34,529 nucleotides of DNA, taken from positions 1 through 34,529 of the forward strand of contig DAOUAE010000081.1 in the NCBI GenBank assembly GCA_034433795.1, in the 5' to 3' direction. The notes beneath the pieces were generated by a model. That model saw nothing but the letters and a program-made list of their open reading frames with translations, did not search any database and was not told where the DNA came from. The position numbers were made by a program, and so were the translations under genes. This document shows positions 1 through 6,564 of this stretch, piece after piece (positions within the stretch are counted from its first letter, which is position 1; the number at the start of each line of letters is the position of its first letter). Source of the DNA: DAOUAE01 sp034433795. GTDB lineage: Bacteria; Chloroflexota; UBA6077; FW602-bin22; DAOUAE01.

Positions 1-357
1 GCCAACCCGGGCGTCTTCACCTTCCGGACGCCCTGCTACGAGACCCTGGACCCGCAGGACAGTCTGACCGTGGCCCGGCTGGCCGAGGATCTGGGATATG
101 ATAGCGTCTGGGTGGCCGACCTGCGGGATCTTTTGCGGCTGGCGACCCAGGCCTCCCCGGAGGAGTTTCGGGTGGTGCTGGCGTCTCTGCTGCGCGCCCG
201 GGCGCGCCAGCTCGAGTCCGAGATCGCCGCGCTGGTCCGGCGACACGAGGAGTACCAGGCGCTGGTGCGGCGCCTGCTCGATGAGCACTTCCCCCCGCCT
301 GGCCGCTGCGGCTGCGCCCGTGATCCGGTGACCTGCCGCTGCAGCCAGGTCGCCTGA
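1..357 (+). CDS. 5'-truncated protein with helical C-terminal half and Cys-rich tail
   Basis: The frame is open from base 1 and ends with TGA at 355-357, so only the last 118 residues are present. The first visible part contains ARLAEDLGYDSVWVAD, which resembles the pattern seen in luciferase-like F420/FMN monooxygenases, but this is too short to assign. The middle (about residues 45-95) is a charged helix rich in Leu, Arg and Glu that could form a coiled coil. The last 20 residues hold four cysteines in the order CGC, then ARDPVT, then CRC, which suggests a metal or Fe-S site. It lies 16 bp before the next gene, in the same direction as the hydrogenase operon. The protein encoded at 6184 has a similar Cys/Asp-Pro tail, hinting at a hydrogenase-related role. 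I do not recognise the family. Confidence 0.6.
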   Translation, partial: ANPGVFTFRTPCYETLDPQDSLTVARLAEDLGYDSVWVADLRDLLRLATQASPEEFRVVLASLLRARARQLESEIAALVRRHEEYQALVRRLLDEHFPPPGRCGCARDPVTCRCSQVA

Positions 358-373
358 GGAGCGGGAGAGACCG

Positions 374-1153
374 ATGCTGGCGGTCACGACCCGCAACCGG
401 CTGCGGGCGCCACACCTCTGCCTCCCGATGCTCTACGTCCGCTTCCTGATCAGCCGCCAGCTCTCGCAGACCCCGGGTCTGATCCGCTATGCCGGAGGCA
501 TCGCCAGCCCAACGGAGTTTCTGACCCTCACCGTCTGGACGGAGGCCGCCGCGGCGCAGGCCTTCGCCCGGTCGGGGGCCCACCGACGCTTTCTCTGGCT
601 GGTCACCCGCTGGTCGGCCGCTTTCTGGAGCCTGCGCTGGGAGCCGACCCTGGACGAGTGGGGCACCTGGCGGGGCCGGTCGCTGGCCACGCGCGCGGCC
701 TCCCGGCGGCCGGTCAGTCCGGTGGTGGCGGCCGGGCTGGCCCGGCCCGACCCCCCGCCGCGCTCGTCGCTGGCGGTCGAGCCCCGGGGTGCCCCGGTCG
801 TTGGCGTGCTGGCCCGGGCCGAGGGGCCCCGGGCTCTGCCTCTGGCCACGACCACCCGCCGGACCTTGGCCCGGATCTCCCGGTCCGAGGGGGGACTGCT
901 GCGCTGGGCGGTCGGCCTCGATCTGCCGCCTCAGGTCCTGGTGGTCAGCCTCTGGGTCGACCGTCCCGAGACCCGGCAGGCCGCGCTGGCCCTCCTGGGC
1001 CCGCAGCTGGGATATTCGTGGGCGATGTGCTGGACGCCCGGTGAGTACGAGGTCGGCCACTGGGCCGGACTGCGCCTGCGCCAGGCCGCACGCCGGCCGG
1101 TCGCCGGTTTGCCGGGAAGCTTGACATTCCCTTTAGGGGAAGGTTTAGACTAA
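374..1153 (+). CDS. Protein with two similar ABM/spheroidene-monooxygenase-like domains, unknown function
   Basis: This 259-residue protein appears to contain two copies of a ferredoxin-like fold of the antibiotic-biosynthesis-monooxygenase type. The halves can be matched by eye: residues about 20-75 (RFLISRQLSQTPGLIRYAGG, then LTLTVWTEAAAAQAF and a WSLRWEP-like strand) and about 160-235 (TLARISRSEGGLLRWAVGL, then LVVSLWVDRPETRQA and a W/GEYEVGHW strand). A Pro/Arg/Ala-rich linker separates them. The paired VWTE/LWVD strands are the clearest signal. No catalytic residues can be named. The ATG follows a GGGAGAG purine run. The last codons of the gene contain the TTGACA promoter hexamer of the following hydrogenase operon, so that operon's promoter sits inside this reading frame. 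The gene may be part of the hydrogenase locus or simply adjacent. Confidence 0.6.
   Translation: MLAVTTRNRLRAPHLCLPMLYVRFLISRQLSQTPGLIRYAGGIASPTEFLTLTVWTEAAAAQAFARSGAHRRFLWLVTRWSAAFWSLRWEPTLDEWGTWRGRSLATRAASRRPVSPVVAAGLARPDPPPRSSLAVEPRGAPVVGVLARAEGPRALPLATTTRRTLARISRSEGGLLRWAVGLDLPPQVLVVSLWVDRPETRQAALALLGPQLGYSWAMCWTPGEYEVGHWAGLRLRQAARRPVAGLPGSLTFPLGEGLD
1121..1151 (+). promoter_or_regulatory. Candidate hydrogenase operon promoter with dyad in the spacer
   Basis: A perfect -35 hexamer TTGACA (1121-1126) is followed after 17 bp by TTTAGA (1144-1149), or after 19 bp by TAGACT (1146-1151). Between them lies the inverted repeat TTCCC-N5-GGGAA (1127-1141). The predicted start of transcription is near 1156, which leaves a leader of about 50 nt to the hhyS ATG. 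A dyad between the two hexamers, with a possible 19-bp spacer, is the arrangement used by MerR-type activators and by some repressors, so regulated expression is likely. The -10 element is weak, so activation may be needed. Confidence 0.5.
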
Positions 1154-1209
1154 CGCCCAAGAGAAGAGAGGTGACGGCGGTCGGCTGGTCGCCTCGGGGA
1201 GGCAGGGCC

Positions 1210-2427
1210 ATGCAGGCTCCGGAGCGTCAGGCGGAGAGTCCCTTCCGCGGTCTTTATACGGAGGTGCACGCCTTCTGGCTGGCCGGAATGAGTTGCGATG
1301 GCTGCTCGATCGCCGTGACCGGCGCGACCAACCCCTCGGTCGAGGACCTGCTGACCGGGGCGCTGCCGGGCCTGCCCCGGATCGTCCTGCACCACCCGGT
1401 CCTGGACGTCGACGCCGGGGAGCGCTTTGTCTCCTGGTACGAGCGGGCCGCGCGGGGCGAGCTGGGGGCGCCCTACGTGGTGATCTACGAGGGGTCGGTG
1501 CCCGACGAGGAGGTCGCGGCCGAGACCGGCGGCTACTGGTCGGGCATGGGGGTCCGCGAGGTCGGGGGCACGCGGCAGCCGATGCCGACGGCGGAATGGC
1601 TCCGGCGTCTGGCGCCGGGAGCGGCGGCGGTCATCGCCATCGGCACCTGTGCCACCTGGGGAGGGATTCCGGCGGCCATTGGGAACCCAACCGGGGCGAT
1701 GAGCGTGATGGATTTCCTGGGCCCCGAGTACCGAAGCGCCCTCGGCCTGCCGGTGATCAACATCCCCGGCTGTTCGCCGGTGGGGGACAACTTCACCGAG
1801 ACCGTCGCGGCCATCCTGCTCTTCCTGCAAGGGCTGGGGCCGCTGCCGGAGTTCGACGAACTGGGACGCCCGGCCTGGCTCTTCCGCGAGACCGTCCACC
1901 GCCAGTGCACGCGCGGGGGGTACTATGAAGAAGGGGTCTTCGCCGACGAGTACGGCGACCGCGAGTGCCTGGTCGAACTGGGATGCTGGGGCCCGGTGGT
2001 GCAGTGCAATATCACCGCGCGGGGGGCGATCAACCATCTGGGCGGCTGCATGAACGTCGGTGGGGTCTGTATCGGCTGCACGATGCCCGGTTTCCCCGAC
2101 CGGTTCTCCCCCTTCTATAAAGCGCCCCCCGGCTCTCTCCTCTCCAGCACCCAGGCGAAGTTCTACGGGGCCCTCACCCGCCGTCTCCGGCGGCTCACCA
2201 ACCTGTACATGAACCGCGAGACCGAGTGGGACGCGGCCGGGCGCGTTCCCTCGGGCTGGGGGCGGGTCGAGGAACCCTCACTCCCGGTGCGCCTGGTCCA
2301 CACCATTTACGATCGGCTCCGGCTGCGCGGGGCCGAGCCGCCCGGACGGACCAAACCGGCGGAGCGCTACGCTGGCGGTTACGAGGTGCCGGCGGTGGTG
2401 GCCCGCCAGCGGAGGCAGAAGCGATGA
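1210..2427 (+). CDS. hhyS: [NiFe]-hydrogenase small subunit, group 1h (actinobacterial) type
   Basis: This subunit carries the three Fe-S clusters that take electrons from the NiFe site. Visible ligands of the proximal cluster are the SCDGC motif (Cys29, Asp30, Cys32), GTCATWGG (Cys147) and PGCSP (Cys188). In the related Ralstonia actinobacterial-type enzyme this cluster is bound by three Cys and one Asp, which fits the CDGC motif. The C-terminal half shows HRQC for the distal cluster, then CLVELGCWGP, GGCMNVGGVCIGCTMPGFPD, the usual ligands of the remaining clusters. There is no Tat signal, so the enzyme is cytoplasmic. A longer form starting at GTG 1171 is open, but ATG 1210 has a GGGGAGG ribosome site 7 nt upstream and is preferred, giving 405 residues. 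The stop overlaps the next start (ATGA). Confidence 0.93.
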   Translation: MQAPERQAESPFRGLYTEVHAFWLAGMSCDGCSIAVTGATNPSVEDLLTGALPGLPRIVLHHPVLDVDAGERFVSWYERAARGELGAPYVVIYEGSVPDEEVAAETGGYWSGMGVREVGGTRQPMPTAEWLRRLAPGAAAVIAIGTCATWGGIPAAIGNPTGAMSVMDFLGPEYRSALGLPVINIPGCSPVGDNFTETVAAILLFLQGLGPLPEFDELGRPAWLFRETVHRQCTRGGYYEEGVFADEYGDRECLVELGCWGPVVQCNITARGAINHLGGCMNVGGVCIGCTMPGFPDRFSPFYKAPPGSLLSSTQAKFYGALTRRLRRLTNLYMNRETEWDAAGRVPSGWGRVEEPSLPVRLVHTIYDRLRLRGAEPPGRTKPAERYAGGYEVPAVVARQRRQKR

Positions 2428-2693
2428 GCCCGGTTGACCTGTGGGGGCTGGGTCTGGCCATTGGCCTGGTGGTCGCGCTGGTAGCGGCCCTCCTTCTCCT
2501 CTGGATCCGGGCGCTGGCCGGCCAGATCATCGCCCAGGCCGAGCAGGCGGTCGCTCAGGCCGAGGCGATCGCCCGTCACACCGCGCCTCTCTGGGACCTG
2601 CGGCTCCTCAACGCCCGGCTGGGCCGGGTGGCCGGCCATCTGGCCGCTCTCCCGCCCAGTCTGGCGGCGCAGGATGGAGGTCAGCATGCCTGA
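2424..2693 (+). CDS. Small single-pass membrane protein 1 of five (hydrogenase operon)
   Basis: The 89-residue product has one hydrophobic segment at about residues 8-29 (GLAIGLVVALVAALLLLWI) and then a long amphipathic helix with repeated Ala, Gln and Leu (QIIAQAEQAVAQAEAIARHT). The start overlaps the hhyS stop as ATGA, and GGAGG lies just upstream, so the two are translationally coupled. It is the first of five consecutive genes of the same architecture that separate hhyS from hhyL. Positive charge after the membrane segment (R29 region) suggests the helix faces the cytoplasm, the same side as the signal-less hydrogenase. No known family is recognised. A role as membrane anchor or quinone-access stalk, comparable in principle to HucM of the mycobacterial Huc enzyme, is inference from position and shape only. 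Confidence 0.75.
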   Translation: MSPVDLWGLGLAIGLVVALVAALLLLWIRALAGQIIAQAEQAVAQAEAIARHTAPLWDLRLLNARLGRVAGHLAALPPSLAAQDGGQHA

Positions 2694-2970
2694 GGAGACG
2701 CTGGTGCAGCTCTGGGGCCTTACCCTCCTCCTGGCGCTGGGAGTGGCGGGGGTGGTCTGGGCGCTCCTGGAGTCGATCCGCCGTCGGGCCCAGACGATCC
2801 TGACGACGGTGGCCCGGCTCTGGACTGTGGGCCAGCAGGTCGCCAACAACACGATCCAGCTCGGCGCTCTGGAGTACACCAACCGCCTGGCGGCCGAGAT
2901 CAGCGCCAGCGGACGGCGCCTGGTCCAGGCGCTGGGGGCGGCCGGCGTTCCATCGGGAGGGTCGCCGTGA
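2686..2970 (+). CDS. Small single-pass membrane protein 2 of five (hydrogenase operon)
   Basis: The 94-residue product begins at ATG 2686; GGAGG lies 5 nt upstream, so this start is preferred over ATG 2674. A membrane helix spans about residues 8-29 (LWGLTLLLALGVAGVVWALL) and is followed directly by SIRRRAQ, a strong positive-inside signal that places the C-terminal helix in the cytoplasm. The helix carries VGQQVANNTIQLGALEYTNR, which can be lined up with the matching part of protein 1 (IARHT, DLRLLNARL) and protein 4 (IQRNLTAAARLAETQALL). This suggests that the five proteins arose by tandem duplication followed by strong divergence. It overlaps the preceding gene by 8 bp and the following one by 4 bp. 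Function unknown; see protein 1 for the anchor hypothesis. Confidence 0.75.
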   Translation: MPEETLVQLWGLTLLLALGVAGVVWALLESIRRRAQTILTTVARLWTVGQQVANNTIQLGALEYTNRLAAEISASGRRLVQALGAAGVPSGGSP

Positions 2971-3233
2971 TCCTGCTTCTGACGCTCCTCTCGGTGCTGG
3001 TCGCGCTGGCGCTGCTGCTACTGCTCGCCCTCTACACCGCAGCCATCGCCCGCCTTCTGGACCAGATCGGCGGGGGGCCGACGAGCTACCTGGCCAGGAT
3101 CCGTCTGGGCGTTCGGGCCATCGAGCGGGAGACCGGGCTGCTCGACCCGGAGCTGAGCCGTCTCAACCAGACGCTCGCCCAGCTCCGGGCCGCGCTCACG
3201 GCCGTTCAGCCCGGCCGGCCGCCGACCGTCTGA
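2967..3233 (+). CDS. Small single-pass membrane protein 3 of five (hydrogenase operon)
   Basis: This 88-residue product starts at GTG 2967, which overlaps the previous stop (GTGA) and has GGGAGG a few bases upstream. Its N-terminus is almost pure membrane helix (about residues 2-24, very Leu-rich), followed by a short Gly-Gly-Gly turn near residue 36 and then a charged helix ending in LSRLNQTLAQLRAAL. Compared with its neighbours the membrane segment starts at residue 2 with no leading polar stretch. The C-terminal heptad-like pattern (L, L, L spaced by 3-4) supports a coiled coil. A gap of 16 bp with a GGGAGGG site separates it from protein 4. No family recognised. Confidence 0.72.
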   Translation: MILLLTLLSVLVALALLLLLALYTAAIARLLDQIGGGPTSYLARIRLGVRAIERETGLLDPELSRLNQTLAQLRAALTAVQPGRPPTV

Positions 3234-3249
3234 GGGCAAGGGAGGGACG

Positions 3250-3549
3250 ATGTCTGCCGACCTGACCGCGGTTTTCGTCCTCTGGGGCCTGGCTCTGGTT
3301 CTGACCTACCTGGTCTTTCTCCCGCTCATCGCCCTGTCGCTCTGGCGGGCGGTGCGGGCGGCCCGCCGGATCGAGGAGTATGTCCAGGACACGCTGGTCG
3401 CCGCCCAGGGGATCCAGCGGAACCTGACGGCCGCCGCGCGCCTGGCCGAGACCCAGGCGCTGCTGGCCGATCTGGCCGCCGCCCTGCGCCGGCTGGAGGC
3501 GACGCTGGTCCAGCCGGCGGGGACCGGACCAGCCGAGGAGCGCCGCTGA
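3250..3549 (+). CDS. Small single-pass membrane protein 4 of five (hydrogenase operon)
   Basis: The 99-residue product has a hydrophobic stretch at about residues 8-33 (VFVLWGLALVLTYLVFLPLI), then WRAVRAARR as a positive-inside flank and a helix of some 50 residues with an Ala/Leu heptad character (AARLAETQALLADLAAALRR). The tail PAGTGPAEERR is likely disordered. The sequence VLWGLALVL is close to QLWGLTLLL of protein 2 and DLWGLGLAI of protein 1, the clearest sign that these genes are paralogues. The stop and the next start overlap as TGATG at 3547-3551. Function unknown; part of the proposed hydrogenase membrane module. Confidence 0.74.
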   Translation: MSADLTAVFVLWGLALVLTYLVFLPLIALSLWRAVRAARRIEEYVQDTLVAAQGIQRNLTAAARLAETQALLADLAAALRRLEATLVQPAGTGPAEERR

Positions 3550-3851
3550 TGGTGACCGTGCTGCTGGTGCTCACGCTGATCGGGGCGGGGCTGCTCGTCG
3601 GACTGCTGGTGGTGGCGCTGGTCCAGATCGGGCTCAGCCTGCAGCAGACGGTGCGTCAGCTGCGGGCGGTCAACGAGGGGCTGGGCGCCATCCGCGAGGC
3701 GACCGCTCCGCTGGGGGAGATCCTGGGGGCGCTGGTCGCTCAGGCGGGGGCCCTCGACCAGGCCGCCGTTGCTCTCCACACCCGTCTGCACCGTGGACCG
3801 GGAGAAGGGAAGGACCGCGATGTGCTTCAAGAACCTGCCGATCGAATTTGA
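3549..3851 (+). CDS. Small single-pass membrane protein 5 of five (hydrogenase operon)
   Basis: The 100-residue product has an N-terminal membrane helix (about residues 3-28, LLVLTLIGAGLLVGLLVVAL) and then a helix with a regular Leu/Ala/Val pattern (VRQLRAVNEGLGAIREATAP, LGEILGALVAQAGAL) typical of a coiled coil. The last 10 codons overlap the start of hhyL by 32 bp in a different frame, so the membrane gene and the catalytic subunit are tightly coupled. The C-terminal tail is charged and probably unstructured. Together with proteins 1-4 it gives five single-pass proteins per operon, each predicted to point a helix into the cytoplasm. Function is inferred from context only. Confidence 0.73.
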   Translation: MVTVLLVLTLIGAGLLVGLLVVALVQIGLSLQQTVRQLRAVNEGLGAIREATAPLGEILGALVAQAGALDQAAVALHTRLHRGPGEGKDRDVLQEPADRI

Positions 3852-5697
3852 CGCCGAAGGTCGGCCCCGCCTGCGCCCGGGCGTCGTCGACCCCTACCGC
3901 TACCAGGTCCGGTCGCTGGCGGAAGAGGAGGAGCGGATCGCCGCTCTGCTGGCCCGGAACGGGTATATCCGCAGCGTGGACTTCGACCCGGTCACGCGGG
4001 TGGCCGGGGCGCTGGCCTTTCACGCCGTGGTGGACCTGCGCGAGCGCCGGGTGCTGGCCGCCAATGCCATGGCCACGCTCTTCCGGGGCTACGAGGTCAT
4101 TTTGAAAGGCCGCGACCCGCGCGACGCCGCCTTCATCAGCAGCCGGGCCTGTGGCGTCTGCGGGGGCGTGCACGCCACCTGCTCCTGTCTGGCTCTGGAG
4201 ATGGCGCTGGGCGTTCAACCGCCCCCGCTGGGTATCGTTGTCCGGAACCTGCTCCTGGCCCTGGAGTTTCTCTACGACCATCCGCTGCACCTCTTTCTGC
4301 TGGCCGGGCCGGACTATTCCCAGGCCCTGGTCGAGCCGACCGCCCCCAGCCTGTGGGCCCAGGCCCAGCGAACGCCGGCGCCCAACGCTCACTGGCACGG
4401 GTTCCGGACCATCGCTGATATCATGACCGCCCTCAATCCCCTTAGCGGGACGCTCTACCTGGAAGCCCTGCACATGACGCGGGTGATCCGCGAGGCCTAT
4501 GTGCTCCTGGGGGGCAAGTACCCGCACCCGGAGACGGTGATCCCCGGCGGGGTCACCACCACGGTCTCGCTCTCGACGTTCAACGAGATCTACTCCCGGC
4601 TGCTTCAGTTCATCGACTACGCCAAGAAGGCGGTGGCCATCTGGGACGACCTCTGCGACTTCTTCTACGCCGCCAACCCCCTCTACCGCCAGCTCGGCAC
4701 CCGTCCCAAGAACCTAGCCGACCCCGGCATCTGGGACGACCCGGAGGCCTACGACGCGACCTACGCCCACTGCACGGCCTGGGGCGAGCGCCGCTGGGCC
4801 ACCCCTGGCGTGATCCTCAACGGGGAGCTGGTGACCACCAGCCTGCAGGCCATCAATCTGGGGCTGGAGGAGTTCGTCGAGCACTCGTACTACGAGCCGT
4901 GGGAGACCTATCCGGTCCGGACCGACCCGCTGGGGGCGCCCCTGAGCCCGTACCACCCGTGGAACAAAGAGACCAAGCCCCGGCCGACTGGCCAGAGCTG
5001 GCGCGACCGCTACAGCTGGGCCACCTCTCCCCGCTGGGACCGGCAGGTGGTCGAGGCCGAGTGCACCGCCCGCATGTGGATCACGGCGGTGGCCCAGAAA
5101 CTCCCCCACCGCCGCTTCCTGGAGCCGACCGGGACCAGTCTCCGGATGGCGCTCCCGGCCGGTCACCTGCCCGCCCGGGAACTGGAGTGGAAGGTCCCCG
5201 AGGTCTGGAACGCCTTTGAGCGGAACCGTGGCCGGGCCTACTGTATTCCTTATACGGCGCTGGTGGCGCTCGACAACTGGCTGTACGGCCTGGACCTCCT
5301 CAAGCGGGGCGAGACGAGGGTTCACACCCGGTTTACCATCCCCAAGACCGGCCGCCATATCGGCGTGGGGTTCTGGGGGGCCGGGCGCGGCTGGCTGACG
5401 CATCACGCGGTCATCGAGGACGGGGCGCTGGCCAACTACCAGATCATCACCCCCTCCACGATCAACGCCTCGCCCCGCGACCCGTGGGGAAATCCGGGCC
5501 CGTATGAGGAGGCGGTGCTGAACTCCCCGATTCTGGAGGAGTTCGAGCGGACCGAGGACTTCACCGGGATCGATATCCTGCGGGTCATCCGCAGTTTCGA
5601 CCCCTGCATGCCCTGTACCACCCACGTCATGGTCGAGGGGCAGGATCGGGTCCTGACGACGGAGGTGAACACCTGCGCCTGTGGGCTTGATGACTAG
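3820..5697 (+). CDS. hhyL: [NiFe]-hydrogenase large (catalytic) subunit, group 1h type
   Basis: This subunit holds the NiFe(CN)2CO site that splits H2. The N-terminal nickel-binding motif is RACGVCGGVHATC (Cys111 and Cys114) and the C-terminal one is DPCMPCTTH (Cys596 and Cys599). Maturation proteases of the HyaD family cut after the His of this motif (His602), which would remove the last 23 residues; that is longer than the roughly 15 residues usual in group 1 enzymes and contains CAC. The opening MCFKNLP and the overall sequence fit the actinobacterial group 1h enzymes that oxidise H2 at very low concentrations. The frame is open back to 3769, but ATG 3820 with a GGGAGAAGGGAAGG purine run is the family start, giving 625 residues. 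The stop overlaps the next gene. Confidence 0.94.
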   Translation: MCFKNLPIEFDAEGRPRLRPGVVDPYRYQVRSLAEEEERIAALLARNGYIRSVDFDPVTRVAGALAFHAVVDLRERRVLAANAMATLFRGYEVILKGRDPRDAAFISSRACGVCGGVHATCSCLALEMALGVQPPPLGIVVRNLLLALEFLYDHPLHLFLLAGPDYSQALVEPTAPSLWAQAQRTPAPNAHWHGFRTIADIMTALNPLSGTLYLEALHMTRVIREAYVLLGGKYPHPETVIPGGVTTTVSLSTFNEIYSRLLQFIDYAKKAVAIWDDLCDFFYAANPLYRQLGTRPKNLADPGIWDDPEAYDATYAHCTAWGERRWATPGVILNGELVTTSLQAINLGLEEFVEHSYYEPWETYPVRTDPLGAPLSPYHPWNKETKPRPTGQSWRDRYSWATSPRWDRQVVEAECTARMWITAVAQKLPHRRFLEPTGTSLRMALPAGHLPARELEWKVPEVWNAFERNRGRAYCIPYTALVALDNWLYGLDLLKRGETRVHTRFTIPKTGRHIGVGFWGAGRGWLTHHAVIEDGALANYQIITPSTINASPRDPWGNPGPYEEAVLNSPILEEFERTEDFTGIDILRVIRSFDPCMPCTTHVMVEGQDRVLTTEVNTCACGLDD

Positions 5698-6187
5698 GCG
5701 GGTGCTGGTCGGTGGGGTCGGCTACCACCACCTGTCGGACTACAGCCTGGGACCGCTGGTGGTCGCCCGGCTCCAGGCGGAGTCCTGGCCACCGGAGGTG
5801 GACCTGCGCGACCTGAGTTTCGGCCAGCTGGCCTTTGTCCAGGAGCAGCTGGCCCAGGAGGGGGTGTACCGGCGCGTGGTCCTGGTCGGCGCGCAGGCGC
5901 GGGGTGGACCCCCGGGCGCGGTCCGCTGCTACGCCTGGTCCTTCCGCCTGCCCCCTCCCCTGGAGATCCAGGCCCGGATCGCCGAAGCCTACACCGGCAT
6001 CATCAGCCTGGAGAACCTGCTGGTCATCGGCACCCACTTCGCGATCTGGCCCCCAGACGTCCGCGTGGTCGAGGTCGAGCCGGCCTGGGAGACCTTCGGC
6101 GAGGCCCTCAGCCCGCCGGTGGCGGCGGCTCTGCCGGCGGTCGTCGAAGCTGTTCGCCAGGCGGCGTTGACCGGCTGGAGCGCATGA
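5690..6187 (+). CDS. Protease-like (M52/HyaD fold) protein lacking all nickel ligands
   Basis: The 165-residue protein looks like a hydrogenase maturation endopeptidase: LVGGVGYHHLSDYSLGPLVV matches the GxGNxLxxDExxG start of the family, and QARGGPPGAV matches the RGGPPG segment of the true protease at 7416. The three nickel ligands known from E. coli HybD (Glu16, Asp62, His93) seem to be replaced: DE/DD becomes DY, the Asp of LxDA becomes Gly (LVGAQ), and no His is found at the third position. It is therefore probably not a peptidase but a chaperone-like paralogue. ATG 5690 overlaps the hhyL stop (ATGACTAG) and is preferred over GTG 5681. The lost ligands are judged by eye alignment. Confidence 0.75.
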   Translation: MTRRVLVGGVGYHHLSDYSLGPLVVARLQAESWPPEVDLRDLSFGQLAFVQEQLAQEGVYRRVVLVGAQARGGPPGAVRCYAWSFRLPPPLEIQARIAEAYTGIISLENLLVIGTHFAIWPPDVRVVEVEPAWETFGEALSPPVAAALPAVVEAVRQAALTGWSA

Positions 6188-6564
6188 TGAACGAGACCGA
6201 GGCGCGGCTCTTCTGGCGCGACGAACTGCTGCAGGTCATGTACTGGCTGCAGGGGGAGGGGTTCAGCGACCTCTGCACCCTGGCCGACCTGGCCCGCTTT
6301 CTTCAGGCCGAGAGCGGGCTCGTCGCCACCTGTCTGCACGATCTGGTTCAGGACGGCTATCTCGAGGTGGCCGCGGTCCGTCCGGACGGCCAGGCGCTGT
6401 ACCGTCTGACCGCGGTCGGGCGGCGCGAAGGCGGGCGGCGCTTCGCCGAGGAGTTCGCCCACCTCCAGCGACCGGCCCATTTCGAGTGCAGCCCGGACTG
6501 CCCCTGTCGTCTGACCGGCGATCCGGCGGACTGCCCGACCCGCCGGGAGGGCGCCCATGAGTGA
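6184..6564 (+). CDS. Winged-helix-like protein with Cys-rich tail
   Basis: The 126-residue product has an N-terminal part resembling a winged helix (about residues 10-85: LADLARFLQAESGLVATCLH, then LVQDGYLEVA and LYRLTAVGRREGGR, as in PadR/MarR-type wings). A C-terminal tail ECSPDCPCRLTGDPADCPTR carries four cysteines (C-x3-C-x-C-x8-C). Start may be ATG 6184 or 6187; the first overlaps the previous stop. A small DNA-binding-like domain fused to a possible metal or Fe-S site, inside a hydrogenase operon, could act as a redox or metal sensor or as an accessory protein that uses the fold for protein contacts. The Cys/Asp-Pro tail recalls the C-terminus of the truncated gene at 1-357. Function is not known. 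Confidence 0.7.
   Translation: MMNETEARLFWRDELLQVMYWLQGEGFSDLCTLADLARFLQAESGLVATCLHDLVQDGYLEVAAVRPDGQALYRLTAVGRREGGRRFAEEFAHLQRPAHFECSPDCPCRLTGDPADCPTRREGAHE

Noticed and set aside
1171..1209. Upstream GTG start for hhyS
   Set aside because: ATG 1210 has a much better ribosome site (GGGGAGG at 7 nt); the 13 extra residues resemble nothing in the family.
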